A program made the position numbers and the translations under genes. Shown here one piece after another: positions 25,556-34,448 of a stretch of DNA of 64,000 bases. The stretch's first letter is position 1, and the number at the start of each line of letters is the position of its first letter. The stretch is from NCBI GenBank assembly GCA_964546935.1, contig CAZJLJ010000007.1, positions 1-64,000 of the forward strand. The letters run 5' to 3'. The notes beneath the pieces are model-generated. The model was not told the origin of the DNA. It worked only from the letters and a program-made list of their open reading frames with translations, and did not search any database. This stretch comes from JALYTY01 sp964546935 (GTDB lineage: Bacteria > Vulcanimicrobiota > Vulcanimicrobiia > Vulcanimicrobiales > Vulcanimicrobiaceae).

Positions 25556-26031
25556 GTCACCCTAAGCGAAAGAATTAAATCGACGGCATCCGCCAAGCTG
25601 CGGGTGCCGTCGATTTTTATACCAACGCCGCCGGCATTGGCGGCAACTTCCACATCGCTTTCCTTGTCGCCGACAACGGCGATTCGCGATGCATCGATCC
25701 CCCACGAATTTGCAGCGTCGAAGACGAGCTTCGGCTTTGGCTTACGGCATTCGCAATCGTCATCGGGTCCGTGCGGACAGATGAACCATCCGTCGAAAGG
25801 GCCGAGCAATTCGTCGATGCGATGGTTCACGGCGTTCATGTCCGCCATCGAAATCATCCCACGGCCGACCCCGCTTTGATTCGTCAGCACGCCGACTCGC
25901 AAACCGGCAGCACGCAGGCGATCTAAGGATTCGCGTGCGCGCAGCACCGGTTCAACTAACGAGGGGTCGCCATTGTACGGCACGTCTACGACAATCGTGC
26001 CGTCACGATCTAGGAGTACGCCTTCAATCAC
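25552..26031 (-). CDS. HAD-IIIA phosphatase, GmhB-like (heptose bisphosphate phosphatase)
   Basis: 159 residues. HAD motif I is LLDRDGTIV, motif II LTNQSGVGRG, and the zinc loop CPHGPDDDCECRKPKP contains the Cys-x-His...Cys-x-Cys ligands and the Lys-Pro motif III of GmhB-type histidinol/heptose phosphatases; motif IV is VVGDKESDVEVA. GmhB removes the C7 phosphate from D-glycero-D-manno-heptose 1,7-bisphosphate for lipopolysaccharide core synthesis. It overlaps thiC by 4 bp, so it is probably expressed with it even though the pathways differ. Confidence 0.85.
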   Translation of the reverse strand: MIEGVLLDRDGTIVVDVPYNGDPSLVEPVLRARESLDRLRAAGLRVGVLTNQSGVGRGMISMADMNAVNHRIDELLGPFDGWFICPHGPDDDCECRKPKPKLVFDAANSWGIDASRIAVVGDKESDVEVAANAGGVGIKIDGTRSLADAVDLILSLRVT

Positions 26032-27689
26032 TGGCTAGTAATGTACACCTCGGCGCCGCGCTCGAGGAACTCTTTCGATTTCTCTTCCATGCCCTTTTGG
26101 GCGAATTCGCGCACTTCTTGCGTGATCTTCATCGAGCAGAAATGCGGACCGCACATCGAGCAGAAGTGCGCGATCTTCGCGCCCGCGGCCGGCAGCGTCT
26201 CGTCGTGAAACTCGCGCGCCGTTTCTGGATCGAGCGAAAGATTGAATTGATCTTCCCACCGGAATTCGAATCGCGCTTTTGAAAGCACATCGTCCCAGTG
26301 ATGCGCTCGCGGGTGTCCTTTGGCAAGGTCCGCGGCGTGTGCCGCGATCTTATACGCGATAACGCCGTCTTTCACGTCCTTCTTGTTCGGAAGTCCGAGA
26401 TGTTCTTTCGGCGTTACATAGCAGAGCATCGCGGTGCCGAACCAGCCGATCATCGCTGCACCGATCGCGCTCGTGATGTGATCGTAGCCGGGCGCAATAT
26501 CGGTAACCAAGGGCCCAAGCGTGTAAAACGGCGCCTCATCGCACAGCTCCAGCTGCTTCTCCATATTTTCTTTGATGAGATGCATCGGGACATGTCCGGG
26601 ACCTTCGATCATGACTTGCACGTCGTGCTTCCAAGCGATCTTCGTCAATTCTCCGAGCGTTTCGAGCTCGCCGAACTGAGCGGCATCGTTCGCATCGGCG
26701 GTACATCCCGGACGCAAACCATCGCCCAGTGAAAACGCGACGTCGTACGCTTTCATGATCTCGCAAATATCTTCGAAATGCGTGTAGAGAAAGTTCTCCT
26801 GATGGTGCGCCAGGCACCACTTCGCCATAATCGAACCACCGCGCGAAACGATGCCGGTGACGCGATTGGCCGTCAGCGGGACATAACGCAACAACACGCC
26901 TGCGTGGATCGTAAAGTAATCCACGCCCTGCTCCGCCTGTTCGATGAGCGTATCGCGGAAGAGTTCCCAAGTCAGTTCTTCGGCTTTACCGTTGACTTTC
27001 TCGAGTGCCTGATAAATCGGAACCGTCCCGATTGGAACGGGTGAGTTGCGCAGAATCCACTCGCGCGTCTCGTGGATGTTCTTCCCGGTGGAGAGATCCA
27101 TGACGGTATCCGCGCCCCAACGCGTGGCCCACGTCATCTTGTCGACCTCTTCTTCGATCGTCGACGCAACCGCGGAGTTCCCGATGTTGGCATTGATCTT
27201 CACGTGGAAGTTGCGCCCGATGATCATCGGTTCGCTTTCGGGATGGTTGATGTTCGACGGAATGATCGCACGCCCGCGTGCAACTTCATCGCGCACAAAC
27301 TCCGCCGCGACGCCTTCGCGTAGTGCGATGAACTCCATCTCCGGAGTGATCGCGCCTTTGCGCGCGTAGTGCATCTGCGAAACGTTGGCACCGGGTTTTG
27401 CGCGACGAATTTTGCGCGCTCCGCTAAACCGCACGCCGTTGAGCTCGGGCATCGCTTCGCGCCCGCGCCGGTAAAGCGACGTCGGGCGTTCCAGAACGTC
27501 GGTGTCGCCGCGCGATTCAATCCACTCTTCACGCAACGGCTTCAATCCGGCGCGAACGTCGATCGCAACGTCGGGATCGGTGTACGGACCGCTCGTGTCG
27601 TAAACGACGTGCGACGTGCCGTCCGTCAAAGCAATCTCACGCACAGGCACGCGAATCGACGGATCGCTGCCTTCAATGTAAACTTTCAT
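26028..27689 (-). CDS. thiC: Phosphomethylpyrimidine synthase ThiC
   Basis: 553 residues, full length. ThiC converts aminoimidazole ribotide to hydroxymethylpyrimidine phosphate, the pyrimidine half of thiamine, by radical-SAM chemistry. The C-terminal cluster motif CSMCGPHFCSM (Cys-x2-Cys-x4-Cys) is intact; other blocks are SNINHPESEPMIIGRNF, TIHAGVLLRYVPLT, SLGDGLRPGC and MIEGPGHVPMHLI. A TPP riboswitch precedes the start and reaches into the ribosome-binding region, so expression should fall when thiamine pyrophosphate is abundant. The downstream HAD gene is translationally coupled. Confidence 0.97.
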   Translation of the reverse strand: MKVYIEGSDPSIRVPVREIALTDGTSHVVYDTSGPYTDPDVAIDVRAGLKPLREEWIESRGDTDVLERPTSLYRRGREAMPELNGVRFSGARKIRRAKPGANVSQMHYARKGAITPEMEFIALREGVAAEFVRDEVARGRAIIPSNINHPESEPMIIGRNFHVKINANIGNSAVASTIEEEVDKMTWATRWGADTVMDLSTGKNIHETREWILRNSPVPIGTVPIYQALEKVNGKAEELTWELFRDTLIEQAEQGVDYFTIHAGVLLRYVPLTANRVTGIVSRGGSIMAKWCLAHHQENFLYTHFEDICEIMKAYDVAFSLGDGLRPGCTADANDAAQFGELETLGELTKIAWKHDVQVMIEGPGHVPMHLIKENMEKQLELCDEAPFYTLGPLVTDIAPGYDHITSAIGAAMIGWFGTAMLCYVTPKEHLGLPNKKDVKDGVIAYKIAAHAADLAKGHPRAHHWDDVLSKARFEFRWEDQFNLSLDPETAREFHDETLPAAGAKIAHFCSMCGPHFCSMKITQEVREFAQKGMEEKSKEFLERGAEVYITSQ

Positions 27690-27699
27690 TGGTGTCCTT

Positions 27700-27786
27700 T
27701 CCTACGCCGGCATTATCCGGTTCAGGTCTGACGGTCGGCGCGAACGATGCGCCCTCTCAGCCCGCACAAGCGCGAGCTCCCGCAAG
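27700..27786 (-). promoter_or_regulatory. TPP riboswitch (THI element) upstream of thiC
   Basis: Read on the minus strand, the conserved blocks occur in order: GCGGGCTGAGAGGGCGC (the CUGAGA pyrimidine-sensing core), then GACCGTCAGACCTGAACC (the ACCUGA pyrophosphate-sensing core), then GGATAATGCCGGCGTAGGAAA (the closing GGxUAAUxCC...GUAGGGA-like helix). The closing strand ends 10 bases before the thiC ATG and holds the ribosome-binding site, so TPP binding should hide it and block translation. Confidence 0.95.
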
Positions 27787-27917
27787 ACGACCCGCTACGA
27801 CGTTAGAAACCAGAATCCCCCGGTTTCACTGCGACACGGCTCGGAACGGTTCGAGCGCGGGCTTGCCAGGTCAGCTTCAGGCTCTTCGATGTACACTGTG
27901 CGCGGAGGTATTTGCTT

Positions 27918-28121
27918 ATGTCGGTAGCGCGTATTACTGAAATCAGCTCAACGTCATCGCAAAGCTTCGACGACGCGGTTAAACAGGGACTCCAGCGTGC
28001 CGCTGAAACATTGCGCGGCATCCGAAGCGCTTGGATCAAAGAAATGACGGTAGACGTTCGCGACGGCGCGATCAGCGATTATCAAGTAAATATGCTGGTC
28101 ACGTTTGTTTTAGAAGAATGA
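27918..28121 (+). CDS. Dodecin (flavin-storage protein)
   Basis: 67 residues from ATG 27918, with GGAGG 9 bases upstream. The whole family is visible: ARITEISSTSSQSFDDAVKQ, then the flavin-stacking tryptophan in IRSAWIKEM (Trp39) and a C-terminal strand QVNMLVTFVLEE. Dodecins form hollow dodecamers that bind flavin dimers and protect against flavin photoreactivity. It is transcribed divergently from the thiC riboswitch and is followed by a hairpin (28158-28183) and the EamA transporter gene. Confidence 0.95.
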   Translation: MSVARITEISSTSSQSFDDAVKQGLQRAAETLRGIRSAWIKEMTVDVRDGAISDYQVNMLVTFVLEE

Positions 28122-28157
28122 CGCAACCGCGCATCACGAACTTGGTCGCAGGTGAAA

Positions 28158-28183
28158 CGGCATCGGAAGAAAACCCGATGCCG
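28158..28183 (+). promoter_or_regulatory. Hairpin directly before the EamA transporter start
   Basis: Perfect 9-bp stem CGGCATCGG (28158-28166) / CCGATGCCG (28175-28183) with the A-rich loop AAGAAAAC, ending 2 bases before the GTG start at 28186. It lacks a T run, so it is a poor intrinsic terminator. It could separate dodecin from the transporter by attenuation or limit ribosome access. Confidence 0.5.
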
Positions 28184-28185
28184 TC

Positions 28186-29097
28186 GTGCTTCCGTATCTC
28201 GTTTTAGCCGGAGCTCAATTCGCCGTCGGTGCGGCGGCAATTTTCGCGCGTTACGCTTTGACCGGCGGGGGTCCGATTGCGGTTGCCGCCGCGCGCTTGA
28301 CCATTGCAGCGCTCGTGCTGCTTGGAATCGGCGCGATACGCCGCTCGCATACGAAACCGCAACCACGGCGCGAACGCTGGATATTCATTGCGGCGGGCGT
28401 GGCGCTGGCGATTCATTTCGCCGCATGGATTTGGTCGCTTGAATACACGACGGTTGCGATCTCAACGTTGCTCGTCACATCGACGCCCGTTTGGACCGCT
28501 CTCTATGATGCGGTTGTCCGCGGCCGCCGCCTTTCGCGGCCGGCAACGATTTCGTTCGCAACGGGCGCCGTAGGATTGGTGATGGTGGTAGGCTTCGATC
28601 GCACAGCGCCCCCGCATCCCGGACACGAACTCTTCGGGGCGGCACTTGCGCTCTTGGGGAGCTTCGCGATCGCCGCCTATCTGTTGCTTGTGCGCGAGGT
28701 GCGCGATCGATTTAGTACGCAAAGCATTGTCACACGTACGTACGGATGGTCTGCGCTCGCACTCATGGCGGCAGCAGCGATTGCACATCAACCGCCGCCG
28801 GCGCTTCATGCGTCCGCAGCATGGGGCGGTATTATCGCGATGGCGTTCATCTCGCAATTGCTCGGGCACACCGCCCTAAACGCGTCACTGAAATGGTTCA
28901 CGCCGAGCGCGATCTCGTTTGCGACGTTGCTGGAGCCGGTCTTTGCAGCGGTTTTGGCGCTCGCAATCTTTGGTGAAGCGGTCACTCCGCTCGCCGTGGC
29001 CGGCGGAATCATCCTTTTAGGATCCATTGCGGTTGTGCTCAGGGAGGAACGTCGCGTTTTGGATGGCTCCGGCCTGCCAATTGGACCAGTCCAGTAG
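28186..29097 (+). CDS. EamA-family (DMT) transporter
   Basis: 303 residues from GTG 28186, with about ten membrane helices in two EamA repeats. The first repeat holds FAVGAAAIFARYALTGG, RLTIAALVLLGIGAI and AIHFAAWIWSLEYTTVAIST; the second holds the AFISQLLGHTALNASLKW and LLEPVFAAVLALAIFGEAV signature helices. DMT transporters export or import amino acids, nucleobases or other metabolites across the inner membrane; the substrate is unknown. It lies 64 bp after dodecin on the same strand, with a hairpin over the gap. Confidence 0.9.
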   Translation: MLPYLVLAGAQFAVGAAAIFARYALTGGGPIAVAAARLTIAALVLLGIGAIRRSHTKPQPRRERWIFIAAGVALAIHFAAWIWSLEYTTVAISTLLVTSTPVWTALYDAVVRGRRLSRPATISFATGAVGLVMVVGFDRTAPPHPGHELFGAALALLGSFAIAAYLLLVREVRDRFSTQSIVTRTYGWSALALMAAAAIAHQPPPALHASAAWGGIIAMAFISQLLGHTALNASLKWFTPSAISFATLLEPVFAAVLALAIFGEAVTPLAVAGGIILLGSIAVVLREERRVLDGSGLPIGPVQ

Positions 29098-29133
29098 CAA
29101 GGGATTGCGCGTTTGCCGTGAATGCGAGGTACC

Positions 29134-31830
29134 ATGACCACCACGACCACTACAGGCGCCATGACCAATGGTGCTCTGCGCGATCCCGATCCGCAAGAGA
29201 CGCAGGAATGGCTCGAAGCCATGCGCGCCGTTGTGCAGATCGAGGGGCCCGATCGCGCGCGAGCATTGCTTGAAGAGCTTGTAACTGAAGCGCAACGCGG
29301 GGGCGCCCATATTTCCCTCGGCCTTGAAACGCCGTACGTCAACACGATTCCGGCCGATAAAGAGCCTCCCATGCCGGGCAACGACGAGCTGGAAACGCGT
29401 TTGCGCCATTATACTCGTTGGAACGCGGCAGCAACGGTTCTCCGCGCGAACAAACAGAGTTCGGAACTTGGCGGACACGTTGCAAGTTACGCGTCGGCTG
29501 CGACGCTGTACGACGTGGGGTTCAATCATTTTTGGCGCGCACCGTCGGAGAATTTCGGCGGTGACATGGTGTTCATGCAAGGTCACAGCGCGCCGGGTAT
29601 TTATGCACGTGCATTTTTAGAAGGACGCATCACCGAAGCGCAACTCGATCGTTTTCGTCAGGAAGTCGATGGCGGTGGTCTTTCCTCGTATCCCCATCCA
29701 TGGCTCATGCCGGATTTCTGGCAATATCCGACCGTGTCGATGGGGCTTGGCCCGATCATGTCGATCTATCAAGCGCGTTTCATGCGCTACGTTCACGATC
29801 GCGGATTAAAGGATACGGCGGACCGAAAAGTGTGGGCGTTCGTCGGCGACGGTGAAACGGACGAACCTGAAACGCTCGGCGCAATTTCGCTTGCGGGACG
29901 CGAGAAGCTAGACAATCTCATTTGGGTAATTAACGCGAATTTGCAGCGTCTCGACGGACCCGTGCGTGGCAACGGCAAGATCATTCAAGAGTTGGAGCGC
30001 GTATTCAAGGGCGCCGGCTGGAACGTCATCAAGGTGATCTGGGGCAGAGGTTGGGACCGTTTGTTCGAACGCGACACGTCCGGCCGCTTAGTGCAACTTA
30101 TGACGGAAACCGTGGACGGCGACTATCAAACCTATAAGTCGCGAAACGGTAAGTACGTGCGCGACGAATTTTTCGGGCGCTATCCGGAGACGGCCGCGCT
30201 CGTTGCAGACTGGACCGACGAAGAAATTTGGCAGCTTGCGCGCGGTGGCCACGATCCGCGCAAAGTTTACGCTGCCTACAAAGCGGCAGTGGAAACGACC
30301 GGTATGCCGACGGTCATCTTGGCGAAAACCGTCAAGGGTTACGGTATGGGCGAAGCCGGTGAGGCCCAAAACATCGCGCACCAAGCGAAAAAGATGGGAT
30401 TGGAAGAGATGCGCGCGTTTCGCGATCGTTTCCAGATTCCGGTGAACGATACCGAGATCGAGAAAATTCCGTTCTATCGTCCACCCGAAGATAGCGCCGA
30501 AATGAAGTATCTGCGCGAACGCATGAAAGAGCTTGGAAGCCTGCCGCAACGCCGGCGCAAATCCGAGTCGCTCGCCGTTCCCGAACTTTCCGCATTCGAT
30601 GCGCAGCTCAAAGGAACCGGCGATCGCGAGATTTCAACGACGATGGCGTTCGTTCGCGTGCTTAACACGATCGCACGCGATCGTACGGTTGGACCGCGAG
30701 TCGTCCCGATCGTTGCGGACGAATCGCGCACATTTGGCATGGAAGGCATGTTCCGCCAACTGGGGATCTACTCGTCGGTTGGACAGCTCTATCATCCGCA
30801 AGACGCGGAACAACTGATGTGGTATCGCGAAGATAAGCACGGCCAAATCTTGCAGGAAGGCATCAACGAAGCGGGCGCAATTTCTTCGTGGATCTCTGCC
30901 GGTACGTCGTATTCGAATCACGATCTGCCCATGATTCCGTTCTACATCTTCTACTCGATGTTTGGATTCCAACGCGTCGGCGATCTTGCATGGGCCGCCG
31001 GCGATTCACGCACGCGTGGTTTTCTGCTGGGTGGAACGTCGGGCCGCACTACGCTCAACGGCGAGGGACTGCAGCACGAAGATGGGCACAGTCAAGTCTT
31101 TGCGTCGTTCATTCCGAATTGCCGGAGCTACGATCCCACGTTCTCGTATGAAGTCGCCGTCATCGTTCAAGACGGATTGCGCCGGATGTTGAGCGATCAG
31201 GAAGATATCTATTACTACATCACGCTGCTGAATGAAAATTATCAGCATCCCGATATGCCGGCCGGCGCTGAGAACGGCATCCTGAAAGGCATGTATCTCT
31301 TCCGCGACGGCGGTAAAGCAGAGAAGAAAACTCCGCGCGTGCAGCTCTTCGGCTCCGGCGCTATTCTTCGTGAAGTGATTGCCGCAAGCGATCTCCTTGC
31401 GAACGATTGGAAAGTTCAAAGCGATATTTGGAGCGTAACGAGCTTCAACGAGGTTCAACGTGACGGTGTCGATGCGCACCGGCGCAACATGTTGAACCCC
31501 GAAGGCGAGCCGGTTCTTTCTCACTCAGAGCAGATGTTGAAAGACCGCCAAGGCCCCGGCATCGCTGCAACGGACTACATTCGCTTGTATGCCGAATCGA
31601 TTCGCCCGTACGTCGGCGATCGCCGCTACGTTACGCTCGGAACCGACGGCTACGGACGCAGCGACTATCGCCGCAAACTCCGTGAGTTCTTCGAAGTAAA
31701 CCGTTACTACGTCGCGGTCGCTGCGTTGAAAGCACTGGCCGACGATGGAACGATCTCGCACAAGATTGTCTCCGAAGCGATTAAGAAGTACGGCATCAAT
31801 CCGGCGAAGCCGAATCCGATTACCGTTTAG
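29134..31830 (+). CDS. aceE: Pyruvate dehydrogenase E1 component, homodimeric type
   Basis: About 898 residues from ATG 29134 (another ATG lies 12 bases upstream). This is the large single-chain E1 found in proteobacteria and some other lineages, not the split alpha/beta form. The thiamine-diphosphate motif is VGDGETDEPETLG ... NLIWVINANLQRLDGPV; KTVKGYGMGEAGEAQN and GQLYHPQDAEQLMWYRED are also characteristic. It decarboxylates pyruvate and acetylates the E2 lipoyl groups. Start of an operon: aceF follows after 15 bp. No pdhR-like regulator and no E3 gene adjoin it. Confidence 0.97.
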   Translation: MTTTTTTGAMTNGALRDPDPQETQEWLEAMRAVVQIEGPDRARALLEELVTEAQRGGAHISLGLETPYVNTIPADKEPPMPGNDELETRLRHYTRWNAAATVLRANKQSSELGGHVASYASAATLYDVGFNHFWRAPSENFGGDMVFMQGHSAPGIYARAFLEGRITEAQLDRFRQEVDGGGLSSYPHPWLMPDFWQYPTVSMGLGPIMSIYQARFMRYVHDRGLKDTADRKVWAFVGDGETDEPETLGAISLAGREKLDNLIWVINANLQRLDGPVRGNGKIIQELERVFKGAGWNVIKVIWGRGWDRLFERDTSGRLVQLMTETVDGDYQTYKSRNGKYVRDEFFGRYPETAALVADWTDEEIWQLARGGHDPRKVYAAYKAAVETTGMPTVILAKTVKGYGMGEAGEAQNIAHQAKKMGLEEMRAFRDRFQIPVNDTEIEKIPFYRPPEDSAEMKYLRERMKELGSLPQRRRKSESLAVPELSAFDAQLKGTGDREISTTMAFVRVLNTIARDRTVGPRVVPIVADESRTFGMEGMFRQLGIYSSVGQLYHPQDAEQLMWYREDKHGQILQEGINEAGAISSWISAGTSYSNHDLPMIPFYIFYSMFGFQRVGDLAWAAGDSRTRGFLLGGTSGRTTLNGEGLQHEDGHSQVFASFIPNCRSYDPTFSYEVAVIVQDGLRRMLSDQEDIYYYITLLNENYQHPDMPAGAENGILKGMYLFRDGGKAEKKTPRVQLFGSGAILREVIAASDLLANDWKVQSDIWSVTSFNEVQRDGVDAHRRNMLNPEGEPVLSHSEQMLKDRQGPGIAATDYIRLYAESIRPYVGDRRYVTLGTDGYGRSDYRRKLREFFEVNRYYVAVAALKALADDGTISHKIVSEAIKKYGINPAKPNPITV

Positions 31831-31845
31831 GACGCGAGGAAGTAC

Positions 31846-33405
31846 GTGAGCAATAACATCGAGGTACTAATCCCCGATATCGGCGACTTCAACGACGTCC
31901 CGGTCATCGAAGTCCTCGTGAAACCCGGCGACCGGGTGAAGAAAAACGATTCGCTTATCACGCTCGAGAGTGAAAAGGCTTCGATGGAAGTCCCTTCGAC
32001 GGCGGACGGCGTAGTCGAAAACGTCAACGTGAAAGTCGGCGACAAAGTCTCCGAAGGCACCCAAATTGTCGTGCTTCGTCAAGATGATGCGGCGGCTACT
32101 AATGGACAACCGAAGCAGCAACCGCGAAGTAACGAACAAGCGCAACAAACCAACACCATCGAATTGAAGGTTCCGGATATCGGCGATTTCACCGACATCC
32201 CGGTAATCGAAGTGGCGGTCAAGCCGGGCGATCGCGTCGAAAAAGAAGCGCCGCTGGTTACCCTCGAAAGCGAAAAAGCCTCGATGGACGTGCCGTCTAC
32301 CGCAGCGGGCACGATTCAAGACGTGCGCATCAAAGTCGGCGACAAGGTCTCGCAAGGGACCGTCATCGCAACGCTCGCGACCGAAGGCGCCGCTCCTCAA
32401 GCGGCGGTTGAGACGCCTGCGCCGGCCACTCAAGCAAAGGTTGAGGCGCCTCCCCTTCGACAGGGTGACAGTGCTGCACCAACACGTGCCGATGGGATCG
32501 TGCACGCGAGTCCGGCGATTCGGAGATTCGCGCGAGAGTTGGGTGTCGATCTGCGCGGCGTTTCGGGCAGTGGTCCGCACGGACGGGTAACGCGCGAAGA
32601 CGTTCAGCGTTGGGTTAAATCGGCGTTGCAAGAACGCGTGCCCGCTGCAGCCGGTGCGGGGTTGGGCATCGCGGGATTGCCGTCGTGGCCGAAAGTCGAT
32701 TTTGCGAAGTTCGGTGAAATCGAACGCAAGCCGCTACCGCGCATCAAGAAACTCTCCGGCCCGAATTTGCACCGCAACTGGCTGATGATTCCGCACATCA
32801 CCAATTACGACGAAGCGGATATCACCGAGCTCGAGGCGTTCCGGAACGATATCAACGCGGAGCAAGCAAAGTCGTCCGGCGTAAAACTCACGATGCTGGC
32901 ATTTCTTATCAAAGCATCCGTTGCAGCGTTGCAGCGCTTTCCCGAGTTCAATAGCTCGCTCGAGGGCGAAGATCTCGTTTACAAGCGCTACTACAACATC
33001 GGCTTTGCCGCCGACACGCCGAACGGCCTTGTCGTTCCCGTTCTGAAGGATGCCGACAAGAAAGGGCTCTTGGAAGTGGCTCGCGAGACCGCCGACCTTG
33101 CCGCGAAAGCCCGCGACGGAAAACTCGGCATGAGCGACATGCAAGGCGGAACCTTTACCATCTCCTCGATCGGCGGTATCGGCGGAACGCAGTTCACGCA
33201 AATCGTCAATGCGCCCGAGGTAGCGATTCTCGGCGCAACGCGTGCCGCCACAAAACCCGTGTGGGACGGGAAAGAGTTCGAGCCGCGCCTCATCCTGCCG
33301 ATTAGCGTCAGTTACGATCACCGCGTGATTGACGGTGCAGGCGCCGCGCGCTTTTTGGTTTACGTGACCTCACTTCTGCGGGACTTCAAGCGCGTTCTGC
33401 TGTAG
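31846..33405 (+). CDS. aceF: Dihydrolipoyllysine acetyltransferase (PDH E2) with two lipoyl domains
   Basis: 519 residues from GTG 31846. Two lipoyl domains (about 4-77 and 104-177) each carry LESEKASM with the lipoylated Lys at 44 and 144, an exact 100-residue period. A Pro/Ala linker and the E1/E3-binding domain (HASPAIRRFARELGVDL, about 232-270) follow, then the trimeric catalytic domain with HRVIDGAGAARF near the C-terminus. It transfers acetyl groups to CoA. The linker segment APPLRQGDSAAP is encoded by a short palindromic, REP-like stretch at 32451-32472. Confidence 0.97.
   Translation: MSNNIEVLIPDIGDFNDVPVIEVLVKPGDRVKKNDSLITLESEKASMEVPSTADGVVENVNVKVGDKVSEGTQIVVLRQDDAAATNGQPKQQPRSNEQAQQTNTIELKVPDIGDFTDIPVIEVAVKPGDRVEKEAPLVTLESEKASMDVPSTAAGTIQDVRIKVGDKVSQGTVIATLATEGAAPQAAVETPAPATQAKVEAPPLRQGDSAAPTRADGIVHASPAIRRFARELGVDLRGVSGSGPHGRVTREDVQRWVKSALQERVPAAAGAGLGIAGLPSWPKVDFAKFGEIERKPLPRIKKLSGPNLHRNWLMIPHITNYDEADITELEAFRNDINAEQAKSSGVKLTMLAFLIKASVAALQRFPEFNSSLEGEDLVYKRYYNIGFAADTPNGLVVPVLKDADKKGLLEVARETADLAAKARDGKLGMSDMQGGTFTISSIGGIGGTQFTQIVNAPEVAILGATRAATKPVWDGKEFEPRLILPISVSYDHRVIDGAGAARFLVYVTSLLRDFKRVLL
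32451..32472 (+). repeat. REP-like palindromic stretch inside the aceF linker
   Basis: TCCCCTTCGACAGGGTGACA resembles part of the small 'CCCTTCGAC...AGGGTGACA' intergenic repeats met in several soil-bacterial genomes. Its core is a hairpin CCCT (32453-32456) / AGGG (32462-32465). It is read in frame as a few extra linker residues. I see only one copy, so calling it a repeat rests on resemblance and is weak. Confidence 0.3.
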
Positions 33406-33413
33406 CGTCCGTT

Positions 33414-34448
33414 ATGGACGCCGGCGATCCGATTGCGTTTCTAACGGAGCGCGTCGCAGAGGTCGAACGTGAGCGTGACGAGCTGCTGGTTAAAAGCCAG
33501 CGGCTCGAAATGCTGCAACGCTCCTTCGTCGATATCGTCGCGGCGAGCGACGAAGCCGCACTTGCTGAGGCCGCGTTGCGGGGCGCGTGGCTGGGTTTAG
33601 GTTTCGCGCGAGCCCTTTGGTTTCGAATCGACGATAGCCAAGAGGTAAGCGCGCTCTACGAACTCGACGGCGCCGCGGTCGTTGAATCGGAGTATGGCGG
33701 CACGCTGCCGGAATCAACGTCGCTCTATCGCATCACCTGTGGCGACAGCGACGTCGCAACCGGCTGGGCGGGAGATACCGATGCGCCCCTGTACGATACG
33801 CGCCGGCGCTATGCGGCGGCGGCGGTTCGCGCGAAAAACGGCAATTCGTATTTGCTGTACGTCGATGGGTCTAACGAGAGATCGGCATCGGCGTGGAGCG
33901 TGGCGTCTCTCCAAGAGCTCGCAACGCAAGCCGCCTTCGCGCTCGAACGCATGCGGCTCGCAGAAGAGTTGGAGCGGCTTGCAATGCACGATCCGCTTAC
34001 GGGCCTGTTGAACCGGCGCGCATTGATGGAACGCCTTCAGCGAGAACTAGCGACGATGCGTCGCACAAGCGAATCGTTGGCCTTCGCAATGATCGACGTG
34101 GATGATTTCAAACGCATCAACGATACTCGAGGTCACGCGGGCGGTGACGAAGCGTTGAAGCAAATCGCGCAGATTTTTCGTACGCAAACCCGCGAGACGG
34201 ATGTGCCGGCGCGCTTTGCCGGCGACGAATTCTCGCTCATAATGCCGCGCAGCGATGAGGCGGGGATCGGCGTGGTGATGCAGCGCATTTACCGCGCTCT
34301 GCACGAGAAGCAACTCAGTTGCTCGATTGGTGTCGCCTTCGCTGACCCGTCAATAGCAGCTGATGCCTTAATCGCGCGCGCCGACTCGGCGGTGTACGAA
34401 GCGAAGGCCGCCGGAAAGAATTGCTACCGCGTCGCGAAGGCGCTGTAG
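33414..34448 (+). CDS. Diguanylate cyclase with GAF-like sensor domain
   Basis: 344 residues. An N-terminal coiled-coil segment (FLTERVAEVERERDELL) leads to a GAF-like domain, about 35-180 (WLGLGFARALWFRIDD ... YLLYVDGSNERSAS), then GGDEF (about 190-344: DPLTGLLNRRALMERL, FKRINDTRGHAGGDEALKQ). The active motif reads FAGDEF with Ala in the first position, which some active cyclases tolerate, and RETD five residues before it is an intact inhibitory I-site. It makes cyclic di-GMP in the cytoplasm. It starts 8 bp after aceF and may be read through from it; its end overlaps the WYL gene by 25 bp. Confidence 0.9.
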   Translation: MDAGDPIAFLTERVAEVERERDELLVKSQRLEMLQRSFVDIVAASDEAALAEAALRGAWLGLGFARALWFRIDDSQEVSALYELDGAAVVESEYGGTLPESTSLYRITCGDSDVATGWAGDTDAPLYDTRRRYAAAAVRAKNGNSYLLYVDGSNERSASAWSVASLQELATQAAFALERMRLAEELERLAMHDPLTGLLNRRALMERLQRELATMRRTSESLAFAMIDVDDFKRINDTRGHAGGDEALKQIAQIFRTQTRETDVPARFAGDEFSLIMPRSDEAGIGVVMQRIYRALHEKQLSCSIGVAFADPSIAADALIARADSAVYEAKAAGKNCYRVAKAL

